A stretch of 64,000 bases of DNA from NCBI RefSeq assembly GCF_009739515.1, contig NZ_CP046535.1:1178001-1242000 (forward strand), read 5' to 3'. Position 1 is the stretch's first letter; every line of letters starts with the position of its first letter. The DNA comes from Sphingomonas profundi. GTDB lineage: Bacteria; Pseudomonadota; Alphaproteobacteria; Sphingomonadales; Sphingomonadaceae. Below, in pieces: positions 1 to 9,641 of this stretch. The notes under the pieces were generated by a model. It was given only the letters and a program-made list of their open reading frames with translations, was not told where the DNA came from and did no database searches. Both the position numbers and the translations under genes were made by a program.

Positions 1-62
1 GATTAGCGATGCGTTCAAACAGGGACACGTAATTGGCGGCCTCTTTCAAGAGGAGGACCCGC

Positions 63-281
63 ATGGAGCCCACCGTCCACCGCGTTCGCCGTCATCGTCC
101 CTGGACGACCGAGTCCGACGAGGAGCTGCGCAGGCTGATCGCGGCCGGCAAGTTCCTGCCCGAGATCGCCCGCCTCGTCGGCCGGACGCAGGAGGCGTGC
201 CGCACGAGGGCCAATATCCTGAAGGTGCCGGTGCGCTCGTCGGAGCGTGCCCGTCGCGTCGGCATCCGTGGCGATCCATGA
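63..281 (+). CDS. Small Myb/SANT-like helix-turn-helix protein
   Basis: The 72-residue product is basic and carries a single short helical domain: a PWTTESDEELRRLI segment, a turn, then IARLVGRTQEACRTRA. This pattern resembles Myb/SANT or GcrA-like DNA-binding domains, where a leading tryptophan helix precedes a recognition helix. The ATG at 63 was preferred over an upstream TTG at 33 because AGGAGG lies at 51-56 with ideal spacing. The stop overlaps the next ORF by ATGA, suggesting translational coupling. DNA binding is inferred from the fold pattern only; the target is unknown. Confidence 0.55.
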   Translation: MEPTVHRVRRHRPWTTESDEELRRLIAAGKFLPEIARLVGRTQEACRTRANILKVPVRSSERARRVGIRGDP

Positions 282-385
282 CGTGGCTGATGTGGTTCGG
301 CGCCGGCTATCTGGCGATCGCGCTCGGCAGCCTGTGCGTGATCCTGATGATCGCCAAATTCACCTCGCCGGAGGATCGGAAATGA
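278..385 (+). CDS. 35-residue single-pass membrane peptide
   Basis: This tiny ORF starts with ATG inside the ATGA that ends the preceding HTH gene. It encodes one hydrophobic helix (about residues 2-26, WLMWFGAGYLAIALGSLCV and on) followed by a short charged tail ending KFTSPEDRK. There is no cleavable signal-peptide pattern, so an inner-membrane anchor is likely. I recognise no family. The coupling to the upstream gene is the only clue to function; it could be a regulator partner, a toxin-like peptide, or a fortuitous ORF. Confidence 0.4.
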   Translation: MTWLMWFGAGYLAIALGSLCVILMIAKFTSPEDRK

Positions 386-407
386 GCGGCCGTCGACCGG
401 TCGGCGT

Positions 408-1106
408 TCAGCCGATCCAGCGCCAGATGCCAGCCGGCCAGCCCGCCAGCGGGATGTGCGCCCATGTCGCGCCGAGCCAGACGACCAGACCGCCGAGCAG
501 CGCGTGCGGGCCGAAGCCGCCCAGACGCGCGCGGCCCGCAGCGATGGCGGCGAACGGCAGGTAGCTCGTCTTCGCCTGCCACGCGCCCCAGGTGCGCGGA
601 TGGAGGCCGATCTTCTTGCGATCCTGCAGCGCCGCGCCCGCCAGCGACAGGATGATGACGGCGATTGCCACGACGATGTTCTTCGCGACCGGATAGACGA
701 GGATGTGGCACAGCCCCCACAAGGCGAACGACCACAGCATCGGATGGCGCGTGACCGCGTAGACGCCGCGCGCCTCCTCCGGGATCGCGATCGCGCCGCC
801 GGGGTTGGGCAGCGCCGGATTGCGCACCAGCGAGCCCATCAGCAGGATCGCCGCCACCAGCATCAGCACCGTGGCGAGCGCCCACAGGCCATCGCCGACC
901 GGCCACAGGAAGGCGGTGGGCTCGGCCGCGCGATAGGCGAAGACCAGCCACCCGAGCGTGACGAAGGCGACGACCGAGTAGACGAGGGCGAACGGCCCCT
1001 CGCCGATCCGCCCGACGATCGGCCGTCGCAGCGGATGCGAGAGGATGAAGTGGGTGCCGACGAAGGCGACCGCCGCCGCCGCGACCATGCCCGTTCCGGC
1101 CATCAT
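408..1106 (-). CDS. NnrU family membrane protein
   Basis: The 232-residue product is a polytopic membrane protein with about six hydrophobic helices. It contains the NnrU-family pattern, with THFILSHPLRRP near the N-terminus, RNPALPNP in the middle and VTRHPMLWSFALWG further on. NnrU proteins were named from nitrite/nitric-oxide reductase gene clusters, but they are widespread and resemble isoprenylcysteine methyltransferase-like membrane folds; their reaction is unknown. No denitrification genes are present here. The start is the first of two adjacent ATG codons and overlaps the stop of the upstream small membrane gene by four bases, so the two are probably co-transcribed. Confidence 0.8.
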   Translation of the reverse strand: MMAGTGMVAAAAVAFVGTHFILSHPLRRPIVGRIGEGPFALVYSVVAFVTLGWLVFAYRAAEPTAFLWPVGDGLWALATVLMLVAAILLMGSLVRNPALPNPGGAIAIPEEARGVYAVTRHPMLWSFALWGLCHILVYPVAKNIVVAIAVIILSLAGAALQDRKKIGLHPRTWGAWQAKTSYLPFAAIAAGRARLGGFGPHALLGGLVVWLGATWAHIPLAGWPAGIWRWIG

Positions 1107-1363
1107 GCTCTCCCGCCGTCCCGCGCCGACTTGTCGCTAGGCCGGAGTGCCGTCGCCAGAGCGAGGCCGGCGGCGACCTGCAGCACGCCGTAGGCGCGCC
1201 GTCGCCCGGGCCGGCCGCCGAACGGACGGACGAGCGCGTCCAGCGCCGCCACGTCCGACCGCCACAGCGCGACATGGCGGCGCGGCTGGACGAGGCCGAG
1301 CAGCCCGTCGCCGATCATGAAGACGGCGGCCATCTCCACTGTCCTGCGCACGGCGATGGTCAT
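1103..1363 (-). CDS. Hypothetical small membrane protein upstream of nnrU
   Basis: The 86-residue protein has two weakly hydrophobic stretches (about residues 9-26 and 60-73) separated by a basic, arginine-rich segment, and ends in a charged tail. It starts at ATG 1363 and its stop overlaps the NnrU-family start by four bases, so the two form a likely bicistronic unit. I do not recognise a family. The hydrophobic pattern suggests an inner-membrane protein of the DoxX-like or DUF type, but no diagnostic motif is present. Confidence 0.55.
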   Translation of the reverse strand: MTIAVRRTVEMAAVFMIGDGLLGLVQPRRHVALWRSDVAALDALVRPFGGRPGRRRAYGVLQVAAGLALATALRPSDKSARDGGRA

Positions 1364-1518
1364 GGCGGGTCTCCGGTCGTTCGATGCGTCAACGCGCGCC
1401 GGGGGCGATCGGTGCGGGCCGACGCCAGGCTTTTTGGCGGCTAACGGTTACGAAACCACGATGATCAGTCCGGTCGCAAGCACATGCTGCCATCCTCTCC
1501 GGCAACGGAGATGCCGCC

Positions 1519-1995
1519 ATGTCGATGACCAAGCCTGCCATCCACCACGATCAGCGCGCCGCCACGCGCGTGCCGCTGGGCCGCGACGGCACCGCGCGCG
1601 ATCCGCGCCAGCAGCCGATCGACATCATCATCGAGGATCTGTCGCGGGTCGGGTGCAAGCTGAACAGCCCGCTGCCGCTGCCGATCGACCGGGTGCTGAA
1701 CATCGGCATACCCGGCGTCGGCCGGCGCGAGGGGCGGGTGATCTGGGAGGCGCTGCCGGCGCACGGCGTGGAGTTCCTCTGGCCGCTCAGCGACGAGGAG
1801 GTCGCGTGCAGCCGCACGGCCGAGAGCCTGGTTCTCGGCGCCTTCCCGCAGCGGCTTGACGCGATGCTTCAGCCGGACGTGCCGCCCGACGTGCCGGGCC
1901 GGCTGCCGCGCGCGCTGGGCATCGCGGTGATCGCGGGCGGCAGCGTGGCGCTGTGGATCGCCTGCGGCTGGGCGTGGCTCGCGCTGGCCGGCTGA
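1519..1995 (+). CDS. PilZ domain protein with C-terminal membrane anchor
   Basis: The 158-residue product contains a PilZ-like beta-barrel region at residues about 11-100. An arginine-rich RAATRVPLGR stretch corresponds to the RxxxR side, and EDLSRVGCKL corresponds to the D/NxSxxG motif that binds cyclic di-GMP. A hydrophobic helix near residues 132-156 would tether it to the membrane. ATG 1519 follows a GGAG sequence at proper spacing; ATG 1525 is an alternative. PilZ proteins sense cyclic di-GMP and control motility, exopolysaccharide or enzyme partners. No obvious partner gene is adjacent. Ligand binding is inferred, since the RxxxR motif is imperfect. Confidence 0.7.
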   Translation: MSMTKPAIHHDQRAATRVPLGRDGTARDPRQQPIDIIIEDLSRVGCKLNSPLPLPIDRVLNIGIPGVGRREGRVIWEALPAHGVEFLWPLSDEEVACSRTAESLVLGAFPQRLDAMLQPDVPPDVPGRLPRALGIAVIAGGSVALWIACGWAWLALAG

Positions 1996-2009
1996 GCGGC
2001 GCGCGCCAG

Positions 2010-2342
2010 CTAGCGGAGCGGCCGATCGGGCTCCAGGCACTTCATGTCGATCACCCGGCGCGCCAGATCGCTGGGGGCGCCGCCTTCGCGCTTCAGTTCC
2101 TGATCGACGCAGCGCCGGGAGAGCGTGCGCGCGTCCCGCGGGGTGCCCAGCGACCGCACAAGAGCGGCGATATCGGCGCGCTGCTGCGGGCTGAGCTGGC
2201 CCGGCGGCGTGCGGCCGCTGACGAGGGCCTCGTAAGTCTGCCGGGCGCGATCGGCGCGGGTCGGGCCGGCCGGGCCGGCCGCGCCGGCGCCGCCGGGCAG
2301 CATGGTGAGCAGGGCCGCCCCGATCGTCAGGTGAAGGCGCAT
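2010..2342 (-). CDS. Hypothetical secreted protein
   Basis: The 110-residue product begins with a plausible Sec signal peptide (MRLHLTIGAALLTMLPGG, cleavage near the GAGAAG segment). The mature part is small, charged and helical, with two cysteines (SRRCVDQE and DMKCLEPD) that could form a disulfide. The gene stands alone on the minus strand between the PilZ gene and eno. No family is recognised. Periplasmic location is the only inference I would make. Confidence 0.55.
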   Translation of the reverse strand: MRLHLTIGAALLTMLPGGAGAAGPAGPTRADRARQTYEALVSGRTPPGQLSPQQRADIAALVRSLGTPRDARTLSRRCVDQELKREGGAPSDLARRVIDMKCLEPDRPLR

Positions 2343-2422
2343 CGTCCGCTCCTCTCCGCTTCCACGCCTGTGTGATCCGGATCGCGCGTGCGGGGAAGCG
2401 CCTCGTGGCGGATGCCCCTTAG

Positions 2423-3784
<1,362 letters not shown>

Positions 3785-3828
3785 CGCGGGGCTTGCCAGC
3801 GATGGCGGGGCGGGGGCAGAACAGGATC

Positions 3829-4134
3829 ATGAAGAGCCGTCGCCCCGTCCGCTCGCTGATCCTGTCGGCCGCCGCGCCGACGGTGGCGATCCTGGTGGTG
3901 GCCGTGTTCGCCGGGTTCGCCCTGCTGGGCACCAACGGCCTCCTCTCGCTGGGCGGCTATCGCAAGCAGCTGGAGGTGCGGAAGGTGGAGCTCACCCGCT
4001 ACGAGGCGGAGCGGGCGCGGCTGCAGAACCAGAAACGGCTGATCGAGCGCGGCGACCCGGATTTCGCCGACGAGCTCGTGCGGCGCAACACCGACATGAT
4101 CGATCGCAACGAATATATGGTGGTGCAGCCCTGA
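3829..4134 (+). CDS. ftsB: FtsB/DivIC-like septum formation initiator
   Basis: The 101-residue protein has a short basic N-terminus, one transmembrane helix (about residues 17-37) and a heptad-like region (RKQLEVRKVELTRYEAERAR) followed by an acidic C-terminal tail. This is the architecture of FtsB/DivIC, which bridges FtsL and FtsQ in the divisome. Position directly after eno supports this, since eno-ftsB adjacency is conserved in many proteobacteria. The start is uncertain: ATG 3802 lies in frame and would add nine residues, and neither start has a strong ribosome binding site. Sequence identity of FtsB proteins is low, so the call leans on topology and context. Confidence 0.8.
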   Translation: MKSRRPVRSLILSAAAPTVAILVVAVFAGFALLGTNGLLSLGGYRKQLEVRKVELTRYEAERARLQNQKRLIERGDPDFADELVRRNTDMIDRNEYMVVQP

Positions 4135-4162
4135 AGGCATGATGCCGTGGCGGCTGCGGCCG

Positions 4163-4192
4163 TTGCGTCGGCACCCCGGGGCCTTCTATAGT
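4163..4192 (+). promoter_or_regulatory. Predicted sigma-70-type promoter for pdhA
   Basis: TTGCGT at 4163-4168 and TATAGT at 4187-4192 are separated by 18 bases. The pair lies 45 bases upstream of the pdhA start codon in the short gap after ftsB. This would give the E1 genes a promoter independent of eno. It is a visual match and is untested. Confidence 0.45.
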
Positions 4193-4237
4193 CCCGGCAA
4201 CGCATTTTCGAACGGTTCTCGAACAAGGGGTGGACGC

Positions 4238-5299
4238 TTGGCCAGAGCAGCACAGCCGAAGGGCGCGAAGACCGCGCCCGCCAAATCGCCGCCATCGAAC
4301 CGCGAGCGCCCGGCCGAGCCGGCGCGGTTCGAGGCGAGCAAGGAACAGCTGCTCGAATTCTACCGCCAGATGCTGCTGATCCGCCGCTTCGAGGAGAAGG
4401 CCGGCCAGCTGTACGGGCTGGGCCTGATTGGCGGCTTCTGCCACCTCTACATCGGGCAGGAGGCGGTCGCCGTCGGCATCCAGTCCGCGCTGGAGGTGGG
4501 CAAGGACAGCGTGATCACCGGCTATCGCGATCACGGCCACATGCTGGCCTACGGCATCGATCCGAAGGCGATCATGGCCGAGCTGACCGGCCGCGCCGCC
4601 GGCATCAGCCGCGGCAAGGGCGGATCGATGCACATGTTCTCGACCGAGCATAAATTCTACGGCGGGCACGGTATCGTCGGCGCGCAGGTGTCGCTGGGCA
4701 CCGGCCTCGCCTTCGGCCACAAATATTCGAACGATGGCGGCATCGCGGTCGCCTATTTCGGCGACGGCGCGGCCAACCAGGGCCAGGTTTCCGAATCCAT
4801 GAACATGGCGGAGCTGTGGAAGCTGCCGATCATCTTCGTGATCGAGAACAACCAATATGCGATGGGGACGAGCGTGAACCGCTCCTCGTCCGAGGATCAG
4901 CTGTTCCGCCGGGGCGAGAGCTTCCGCGTGCCGGGCCTGCAGGTGGACGGGATGGACGTGCTGGCCGTGCGTGGTGCCGCCAACGCGGCGGTGGAGTGGG
5001 TGCGCGCCGGCAAGGGGCCGGTGCTGCTGGAGCTGAAGACCTATCGCTACCGCGGCCACTCCATGTCCGATCCGGCCAAGTACCGCTCGCGCGACGAGGT
5101 GCAGGCGGTGCGCGAGAAATCCGACCCGATCGAGGCGGCCAAGCGCGAGCTTGAGACGCTGGGCGTGACCGAGGACGAGCTGAAGAAGCTGGACAAGGAG
5201 ATCCGCGCGATCGTGCAGGACGCCGCCGACTTCGCCGAGGAATCGCCGGAGCCGGACCTCGACGATCTGTATACCGACGTTCTGGTGGGGCAATATTGA
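4238..5299 (+). CDS. pdhA: Pyruvate dehydrogenase E1 component subunit alpha
   Basis: The product is the alpha chain of the heterotetrameric thiamine-diphosphate-dependent E1, which decarboxylates pyruvate and acetylates the E2 lipoyl group. The thiamine-diphosphate motif is clear: GDGAANQGQ near residue 175 and [11 protein letters not shown] about 30 residues later. The phosphorylation-loop-like [13 protein letters not shown] segment is also present. I chose a TTG start at 4238 because AAGGGG lies eight bases upstream, giving 353 residues, the normal family length. The longer reading frame from 4139 would add an unlikely arginine-rich extension. The stop overlaps the pdhB start by one base (TGATG), so the subunits are translationally coupled. 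Confidence 0.95.
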   Translation: MARAAQPKGAKTAPAKSPPSNRERPAEPARFEASKEQLLEFYRQMLLIRRFEEKAGQLYGLGLIGGFCHLYIGQEAVAVGIQSALEVGKDSVITGYRDHGHMLAYGIDPKAIMAELTGRAAGISRGKGGSMHMFSTEHKFYGGHGIVGAQVSLGTGLAFGHKYSNDGGIAVAYFGDGAANQGQVSESMNMAELWKLPIIFVIENNQYAMGTSVNRSSSEDQLFRRGESFRVPGLQVDGMDVLAVRGAANAAVEWVRAGKGPVLLELKTYRYRGHSMSDPAKYRSRDEVQAVREKSDPIEAAKRELETLGVTEDELKKLDKEIRAIVQDAADFAEESPEPDLDDLYTDVLVGQY

Positions 5300-6735
5300 T
5301 GGCCGTCGAACTGAAGATGCCGGCGCTCTCCCCGACGATGGAGGAGGGCACGCTCGCCAAGTGGCTGGTCAAGGAGGGGGACGCGGTGAAATCCGGCGAC
5401 ATCCTCGCCGAGATCGAGACCGACAAGGCGACGATGGAATATGAGGCCGTGGACGAGGGCACGATCAGCAAGATCGTGGTGGCCGAGGGCACGGACGGCG
5501 TGAAGGTGGGCACCGTGATCGCCCTGATCGCCGGCGAGGACGAGGAGGCCGGCGAGGCGGCCGAAGCGCCGACGGAGGAGCGCGCGGGCGAGGCCGCCAA
5601 CGCCGCGCCGAAGGAGGCGCTGAAGGACGAGGCCGCGCCGCCGATCCCCGAATCCGCGACGCCGCACCAGATGGAGACGGGCGCCCGCGATCTGGTCGCC
5701 TCCGTGACGAGGACGACCGACGATCCGGAGGTTCCGGAGGGCACCGAACTCGTCAAGACGACGGTGCGCGAGGCGCTGCGCGACGCGATGGCCGAGGAGA
5801 TGCGCGCCGACGACCGCGTGTTCGTGATGGGCGAGGAGGTCGCCGAATATCAGGGCGCCTACAAGGTGACGCAGGGGCTGCTCGACGAGTTCGGCCCGCG
5901 CCGCGTGATCGACACGCCGATCACCGAGATGGGTTTCGCCGGCGTCGGCGCCGGTGCCGCGATGGGCGGGCTGAAGCCGGTCATCGAGTTCATGACCTTC
6001 AACTTCGCCATGCAGGCGATCGATCACATCATCAACTCGGCCGCCAAGACCAACTACATGTCCGGCGGGCAGATGCGCTGCCCGATCGTGTTCCGCGGGC
6101 CGAACGGCGCCGCGGCACGGGTGGGTGCGCAGCACAGCCAGAATTACGGGCCGTGGTATGCCAGCGTGCCGGGCCTGATCGTGATCGCGCCCTACTCGGC
6201 GGCCGACGCCAAGGGCCTGCTGAAGGCGGCGATCCGCAGCGAAGATCCGGTCGTGTTCCTGGAGAACGAGCTGATCTACGGCCAGAGCTTCGAGGTGCCG
6301 AAGCTGGACGATTACGTGCTGCCGATCGGCAAGGCGCGCATCGTACGGCCGGGCAAGGACGTGACGATCGTCAGCTACTCGATCGGCGTGGGCGTATCGC
6401 TGGACGCGGCGGGCAAGCTGGCCGAGGAGGGGATCGACGCCGAGGTGATCGATCTGCGCACCCTGCGCCCGCTGGACAAGGCGGCGGTGCTGGAGAGCCT
6501 GGCCAAGACCAACCGCATGGTGGTGGTGGAGGAAGGCTGGCCGACCTGCTCGATCGCCTCCGAGATCGCGGCGATCGCGATGGAGGAGGGATTCGACGAT
6601 CTCGACGCGCCGGTGCTGCGCGTGACCAACGTCGATGTGCCGCTGCCCTATGCCGCCAACCTGGAAAAAGCCGCGCTGCTGAAGGTGGACGACGTGATCG
6701 CGGCGGTGAAGAAGGTCTGCTACCGGCAGGGGTAG
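5299..6735 (+). CDS. pdhB: Pyruvate dehydrogenase E1 beta subunit with N-terminal lipoyl domain
   Basis: The 478-residue protein joins a biotinyl/lipoyl domain (residues 1-78) to an E1 beta domain through an Ala/Glu-rich linker (about 80-140). The lipoyl attachment site is Lys43 within [11 protein letters not shown]. The E1 beta part shows [15 protein letters not shown], the [14 protein letters not shown] stretch and the C-terminal transketolase fold with [11 protein letters not shown]. Beta subunits with their own lipoyl domain are known from Sinorhizobium, Zymomonas and sphingomonads. The E2 and E3 genes are not next to it. The ATG at 5299 overlaps the pdhA stop. Confidence 0.96.
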   Translation: MAVELKMPALSPTMEEGTLAKWLVKEGDAVKSGDILAEIETDKATMEYEAVDEGTISKIVVAEGTDGVKVGTVIALIAGEDEEAGEAAEAPTEERAGEAANAAPKEALKDEAAPPIPESATPHQMETGARDLVASVTRTTDDPEVPEGTELVKTTVREALRDAMAEEMRADDRVFVMGEEVAEYQGAYKVTQGLLDEFGPRRVIDTPITEMGFAGVGAGAAMGGLKPVIEFMTFNFAMQAIDHIINSAAKTNYMSGGQMRCPIVFRGPNGAAARVGAQHSQNYGPWYASVPGLIVIAPYSAADAKGLLKAAIRSEDPVVFLENELIYGQSFEVPKLDDYVLPIGKARIVRPGKDVTIVSYSIGVGVSLDAAGKLAEEGIDAEVIDLRTLRPLDKAAVLESLAKTNRMVVVEEGWPTCSIASEIAAIAMEEGFDDLDAPVLRVTNVDVPLPYAANLEKAALLKVDDVIAAVKKVCYRQG

Positions 6736-6790
6736 GCGGCGCGGAATGACTTGCTTGAGAGAGCGCGCCTTCGTGCGCCGCCGGCCGCCT

Positions 6791-7333
6791 TCAGGGTAGC
6801 GGATCGGCCCGGCCGGCGAGATAGGCGGCCAATTCGTCCTGCGTGTTGATGTTGGCGGGGGGTGCGGCGGGCGTCACGCGTCGTGCGCCGGCTTCCGCGA
6901 TCCAGCCGCGCATCGCGCGATCGCCGCTCCGGTCCAGCCAGTCGAGCAGCGCGCCGGCCTGATCGGCGCGCCACAGGCCCAGCAGCGGCTGGCCCTGGAT
7001 CACGGCCGGCGCGGGGGCGAGCAGGGTCGCGAGGTCAAGCGGCAGATCGGGCAGGTCGCAGCCGCTGGTGAGGACCAGATCGTGACCGTGGGCCTGCGCG
7101 TGGCAGAGCGCCCCGGCGAGGGCGCCGAGCGGGCCGAGGCCGGGGCGGGGTCGGTCCGCCACCTGCGTCAGCCCCGGCCAGGCGCGGCCGACCACCACCA
7201 GCGCGTCGCACTGCGGGCGGAGGCGGGCGGCGACGTGCGCGATCATCGCCCGGCCGTCGATCGGCGCGGCCGCCTTGTCGGCGCCGAAGCGGCGGGCGGC
7301 GCCCCCGGCGAAGATCGCGCCGAGGATGCTCAC
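6791..7333 (-). CDS. mobA: Molybdenum cofactor guanylyltransferase (MobA family)
   Basis: The N-terminal GAIFAGGAARRFGADKA matches the nucleotide-binding LAGGxSxRxGxDK loop of MobA/MocA-type enzymes, and SGCDLPDLP matches the metal-binding aspartate motif. These enzymes attach GMP (MobA) or CMP (MocA) to molybdopterin. At 180 residues it has the usual MobA length. The start used is GTG 7333, which gives MSILGAIFAGG; GTG 7348 would add five residues. The window also encodes a molybdenum hydroxylase and an XdhC factor. Because PaoABC-type enzymes use the cytosine cofactor, a MocA-like specificity cannot be excluded from sequence alone. Confidence 0.85.
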   Translation of the reverse strand: MSILGAIFAGGAARRFGADKAAAPIDGRAMIAHVAARLRPQCDALVVVGRAWPGLTQVADRPRPGLGPLGALAGALCHAQAHGHDLVLTSGCDLPDLPLDLATLLAPAPAVIQGQPLLGLWRADQAGALLDWLDRSGDRAMRGWIAEAGARRVTPAAPPANINTQDELAAYLAGRADPLP

Positions 7334-7399
7334 CGCCGCGCGATCCACCCGTCAGTCGCGACCCGGGCGCGGGCCGGCGATGCCGCCCGCCCGGCCGGT

Positions 7400-9298
7400 C
7401 TAGCCGCCGATCCTGACGCGCAGGCCGCCGAACACGGCGCGCCCCTGCGTCGCGTAGCCGACGACATCCTGGTAGTTGCTGTCGAACGCATTCTCGATCC
7501 GCCCGAACGCCTCGATATTAGGGGTGATGGCATAGGCCACGCGGGCGCCGCCGAGAACATAATCGTGCAGCCGGACGGTGGGTGCCGGAAACTGATCGAA
7601 GTCCACGTCGTTCCGGCGGCCGACATAAGCGAGCGAGGCGCCCAGGGTGAGCGGCCCGGCCGTCCAGTCGGCGGCGAGATTGCCGCTGTGCTTCGGCCGG
7701 CGGACTTCCTTCAGCGCGACGCCCGATGCGACCTGCTGGTCCTTCGCATCGAGATAGGTGTAGTTCGCGGTGAGCCGCAGCCCGGCGAGCGGCTGCGCCT
7801 GCACGTTCGCCTCGATGCCGCGCCGCCGGCTCCTGCCCGTGGCGTTGGCGGTGGAGGAGAGGAAGGTCGTGCTGTCGAACACCGAGACGATCTCGTCGCG
7901 CAGGCGGTTGCTGAACGCCGTTACCTCGGCCGAGAAAGCGGGGCGGACGAAGCGCACGCCGGCCTCGTAGCCGCGCGACGTCTCCGGCGTCAGGTTCGGG
8001 TTGCCGACGAAGCTGCCGGGGAAGAAGCCGTACAGATCGAAGAAGGTCGGCTGGGCGGTGCCCTCGCCGTAGGTGCCGACGAGCGACAGCCCGTCCGCCA
8101 CCGTCAGGATGGCGCTGGCGCGCACCGTCGTCTGGTTGGCGAAGCGGTTATAGTCGTCGTGCCGCACGGCGACGTCGGTGGCGAGGAGCCGGCCCCAGGC
8201 GGCGCGCCACTCCCCGACATAGGCGGTGCGGCCGCGCGTGCGGCGCTGGTCGGTCGCGCCGAAATACTGGTCGTCGGAGGCGCGGAACGTTTCGTCCTCG
8301 CGCTCCACCGCGGCGATCAGCGTGTGGGCGGTGGTGCCGATGTCGAGCCGGTGGACGAGCTGGCCGCCGACGCGGAAGCGATCGCCGCGCGTGCGGTTCA
8401 GCGGCGTGTCGCCGTTGCGGTTGCGGTTCTCGCTGCTCAGGTACATGCCGTCCGCCGTGACGCTCCACGGCGCATCGGGGCCGAGGCCCAGCGTGGCCCA
8501 GCCGCGCACGGCGCCCGTCTCGGTGCGGGCGGCGTCGGCGGTGTCGGCGCGCTGGAAGGTGACGGGATCGGTCCCGTCGAACTGGTTGTCATGCTCGATA
8601 TAGCGGCCGACGATGCCGATCTCGCCGTCGCCGCCGGCGGGGCGGGCGACCGCCTTGACGCTGGCCGTCTTCGTCTCGAACCCGTCGCGATCGCCCCGGC
8701 CGCCGCCGAGCGCGTCGATGCCGTCGCCCTTCAGCCACGATGCGGTGGCGGAGACCCCGGCGCTCTCGCCGCCGGTGACGAGGCTGGCGGCGCCGCGGCG
8801 GAAATCGCGGCTGCCATATTCGCCGGTGGCGGTGGCGCGCAGGGTGCCGAGCGGATCGGGCGTCTCCATCGCGATCACGCCGCCGAGCGCCTCCGAGCCC
8901 CACAGCGCCGACTGCGGGCCGCGCACCACCTCGATGCGGCCGAGGCCGTCGGCGGAGAAGGTCTCGAAGCGGGCCTCGTTGCCGGCGGCGGGATCGTTGA
9001 AGGCAATGCCGTCGATGAACACCAGCGTGTGGTTCGCCTCGGCGCCGCGGATGCGGACCTGCGTCTGCGCGCCGGGCGAGCCGGTGGTGGCGACCGACAC
9101 GCCCGGCGCGAGGCGCAGCAGATCGAGCGCGTAGGGGCTGCCCAGCGCCTCGATCCGCGCCTGATCGATCACGGTGACGGTGGCCGGCGCCTCCGCCTGG
9201 GTGACGGGCACCAGCGCGGCGCTGACGACGATGTCGGGCGCAGTGGTTGACGCGGCGGGCGCGGCCGCGGCTGCGGCCAGGATGAAGGCGATGGTCAT
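7400..9298 (-). CDS. btuB: TonB-dependent vitamin B12 receptor (BtuB-like)
   Basis: The 632-residue outer-membrane protein has a signal peptide (MTIAFILAAAAAAPAAS) and a plug domain with TVTVIDQARIEALG, QVRIRGAEANHTLVFIDG and RIEVVRGPQSALWGSEALGG. A beta-barrel follows, ending in an outer-membrane-type C-terminus (GGLRVRIGG). The substrate assignment to cobalamin rests mainly on the cobalamin riboswitch upstream in its leader. The start is ATG 9298, preceded by AAGGGGG; in-frame upstream codons are leader sequence. No BtuFCD transporter genes are in the window. Repression by adenosylcobalamin is expected. Confidence 0.9.
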   Translation of the reverse strand: MTIAFILAAAAAAPAASTTAPDIVVSAALVPVTQAEAPATVTVIDQARIEALGSPYALDLLRLAPGVSVATTGSPGAQTQVRIRGAEANHTLVFIDGIAFNDPAAGNEARFETFSADGLGRIEVVRGPQSALWGSEALGGVIAMETPDPLGTLRATATGEYGSRDFRRGAASLVTGGESAGVSATASWLKGDGIDALGGGRGDRDGFETKTASVKAVARPAGGDGEIGIVGRYIEHDNQFDGTDPVTFQRADTADAARTETGAVRGWATLGLGPDAPWSVTADGMYLSSENRNRNGDTPLNRTRGDRFRVGGQLVHRLDIGTTAHTLIAAVEREDETFRASDDQYFGATDQRRTRGRTAYVGEWRAAWGRLLATDVAVRHDDYNRFANQTTVRASAILTVADGLSLVGTYGEGTAQPTFFDLYGFFPGSFVGNPNLTPETSRGYEAGVRFVRPAFSAEVTAFSNRLRDEIVSVFDSTTFLSSTANATGRSRRRGIEANVQAQPLAGLRLTANYTYLDAKDQQVASGVALKEVRRPKHSGNLAADWTAGPLTLGASLAYVGRRNDVDFDQFPAPTVRLHDYVLGGARVAYAITPNIEAFGRIENAFDSNYQDVVGYATQGRAVFGGLRVRIGG

Positions 9299-9310
9299 GA
9301 AATCCCCCTT

Positions 9311-9329
9311 GACGACTGCACCTGTCGTC
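9311..9329 (-). promoter_or_regulatory. Hairpin next to the btuB ribosome binding site
   Basis: On the transcript, GACGAC pairs perfectly with GTCGTC across a seven-base loop, ending a few bases before the AAGGGGG ribosome binding site of btuB. It sits downstream of the riboswitch aptamer, where an expression platform is expected. It may be the switch helix that controls ribosome access, but no alternative pairing was computed. Confidence 0.4.
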
Positions 9330-9404
9330 TCGGAGGATCGGGGCGGATCCGGCCCGCACCTTTCCACGCGCTTGCGGCTGGACCCGGCCGGGCGCGGACG
9401 ACGG

Positions 9405-9540
9405 CGAAGGCAGGTTCCAGACTCCCCGCCCCGATCGGGCGGATCACTGTTGCGGGCACAGCGCCGGATCTTCCCCGGCTTCCCTTTTCACCGCCCCCGG
9501 GCCTTGCTGGCCGGGCGGCACCTTCGCTGGCCGCGCCGCT
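9405..9540 (-). promoter_or_regulatory. Cobalamin riboswitch aptamer in the btuB leader
   Basis: Read on the minus strand, the leader contains the hallmark elements of the cobalamin riboswitch in order. These are a GGTGCC start, a GGTGAAAAGGGAAGCCGG core, GCTGTGCCCGCAACAGTGA, and the B12 box GGAGTCTGGAACCTGCC near 9408-9425. The element sits about 110-240 bases upstream of the btuB start codon and is on the same strand. The class binds adenosyl- or hydroxocobalamin and represses B12 uptake genes. The outer boundaries are approximate, because the peripheral stems were not folded. Confidence 0.92.
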
Positions 9541-9552
9541 AGAGGCTGGCGG

Positions 9553-9623
9553 GCCTGCTTGTCAAGCAGGCGGCTTGCCTGTAGAGGCGCGCCTTCGCAT
9601 CCGGGCTGGTCGGAAACCAGCCC
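9553..9623 (+). promoter_or_regulatory. Double-hairpin leader of rpmE
   Basis: Two strong hairpins precede the L31 gene. The first is GCCTGCTTG/CAAGCAGGC at 9553-9571 (nine pairs around one base, so a near-perfect palindrome). The second is GGGCTGGT/ACCAGCCC at 9603-9623 with a five-base loop, ending seven bases before the GGAGG ribosome binding site. Position suggests an autoregulatory or attenuating leader for L31. This is inference; L31 leader motifs are known in other phyla, but I cannot match this one to them. Confidence 0.45.
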
Positions 9624-9641
9624 TCAGCCGGAGGCCTTTTC

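Noticed and set aside
7082-9250. Long open frame opposite btuB
   Set aside because: It is an antisense shadow caused by high GC and regular codon usage of btuB. It is Ala/Arg/Gly-rich, has no family motif and overlaps a well-supported gene.
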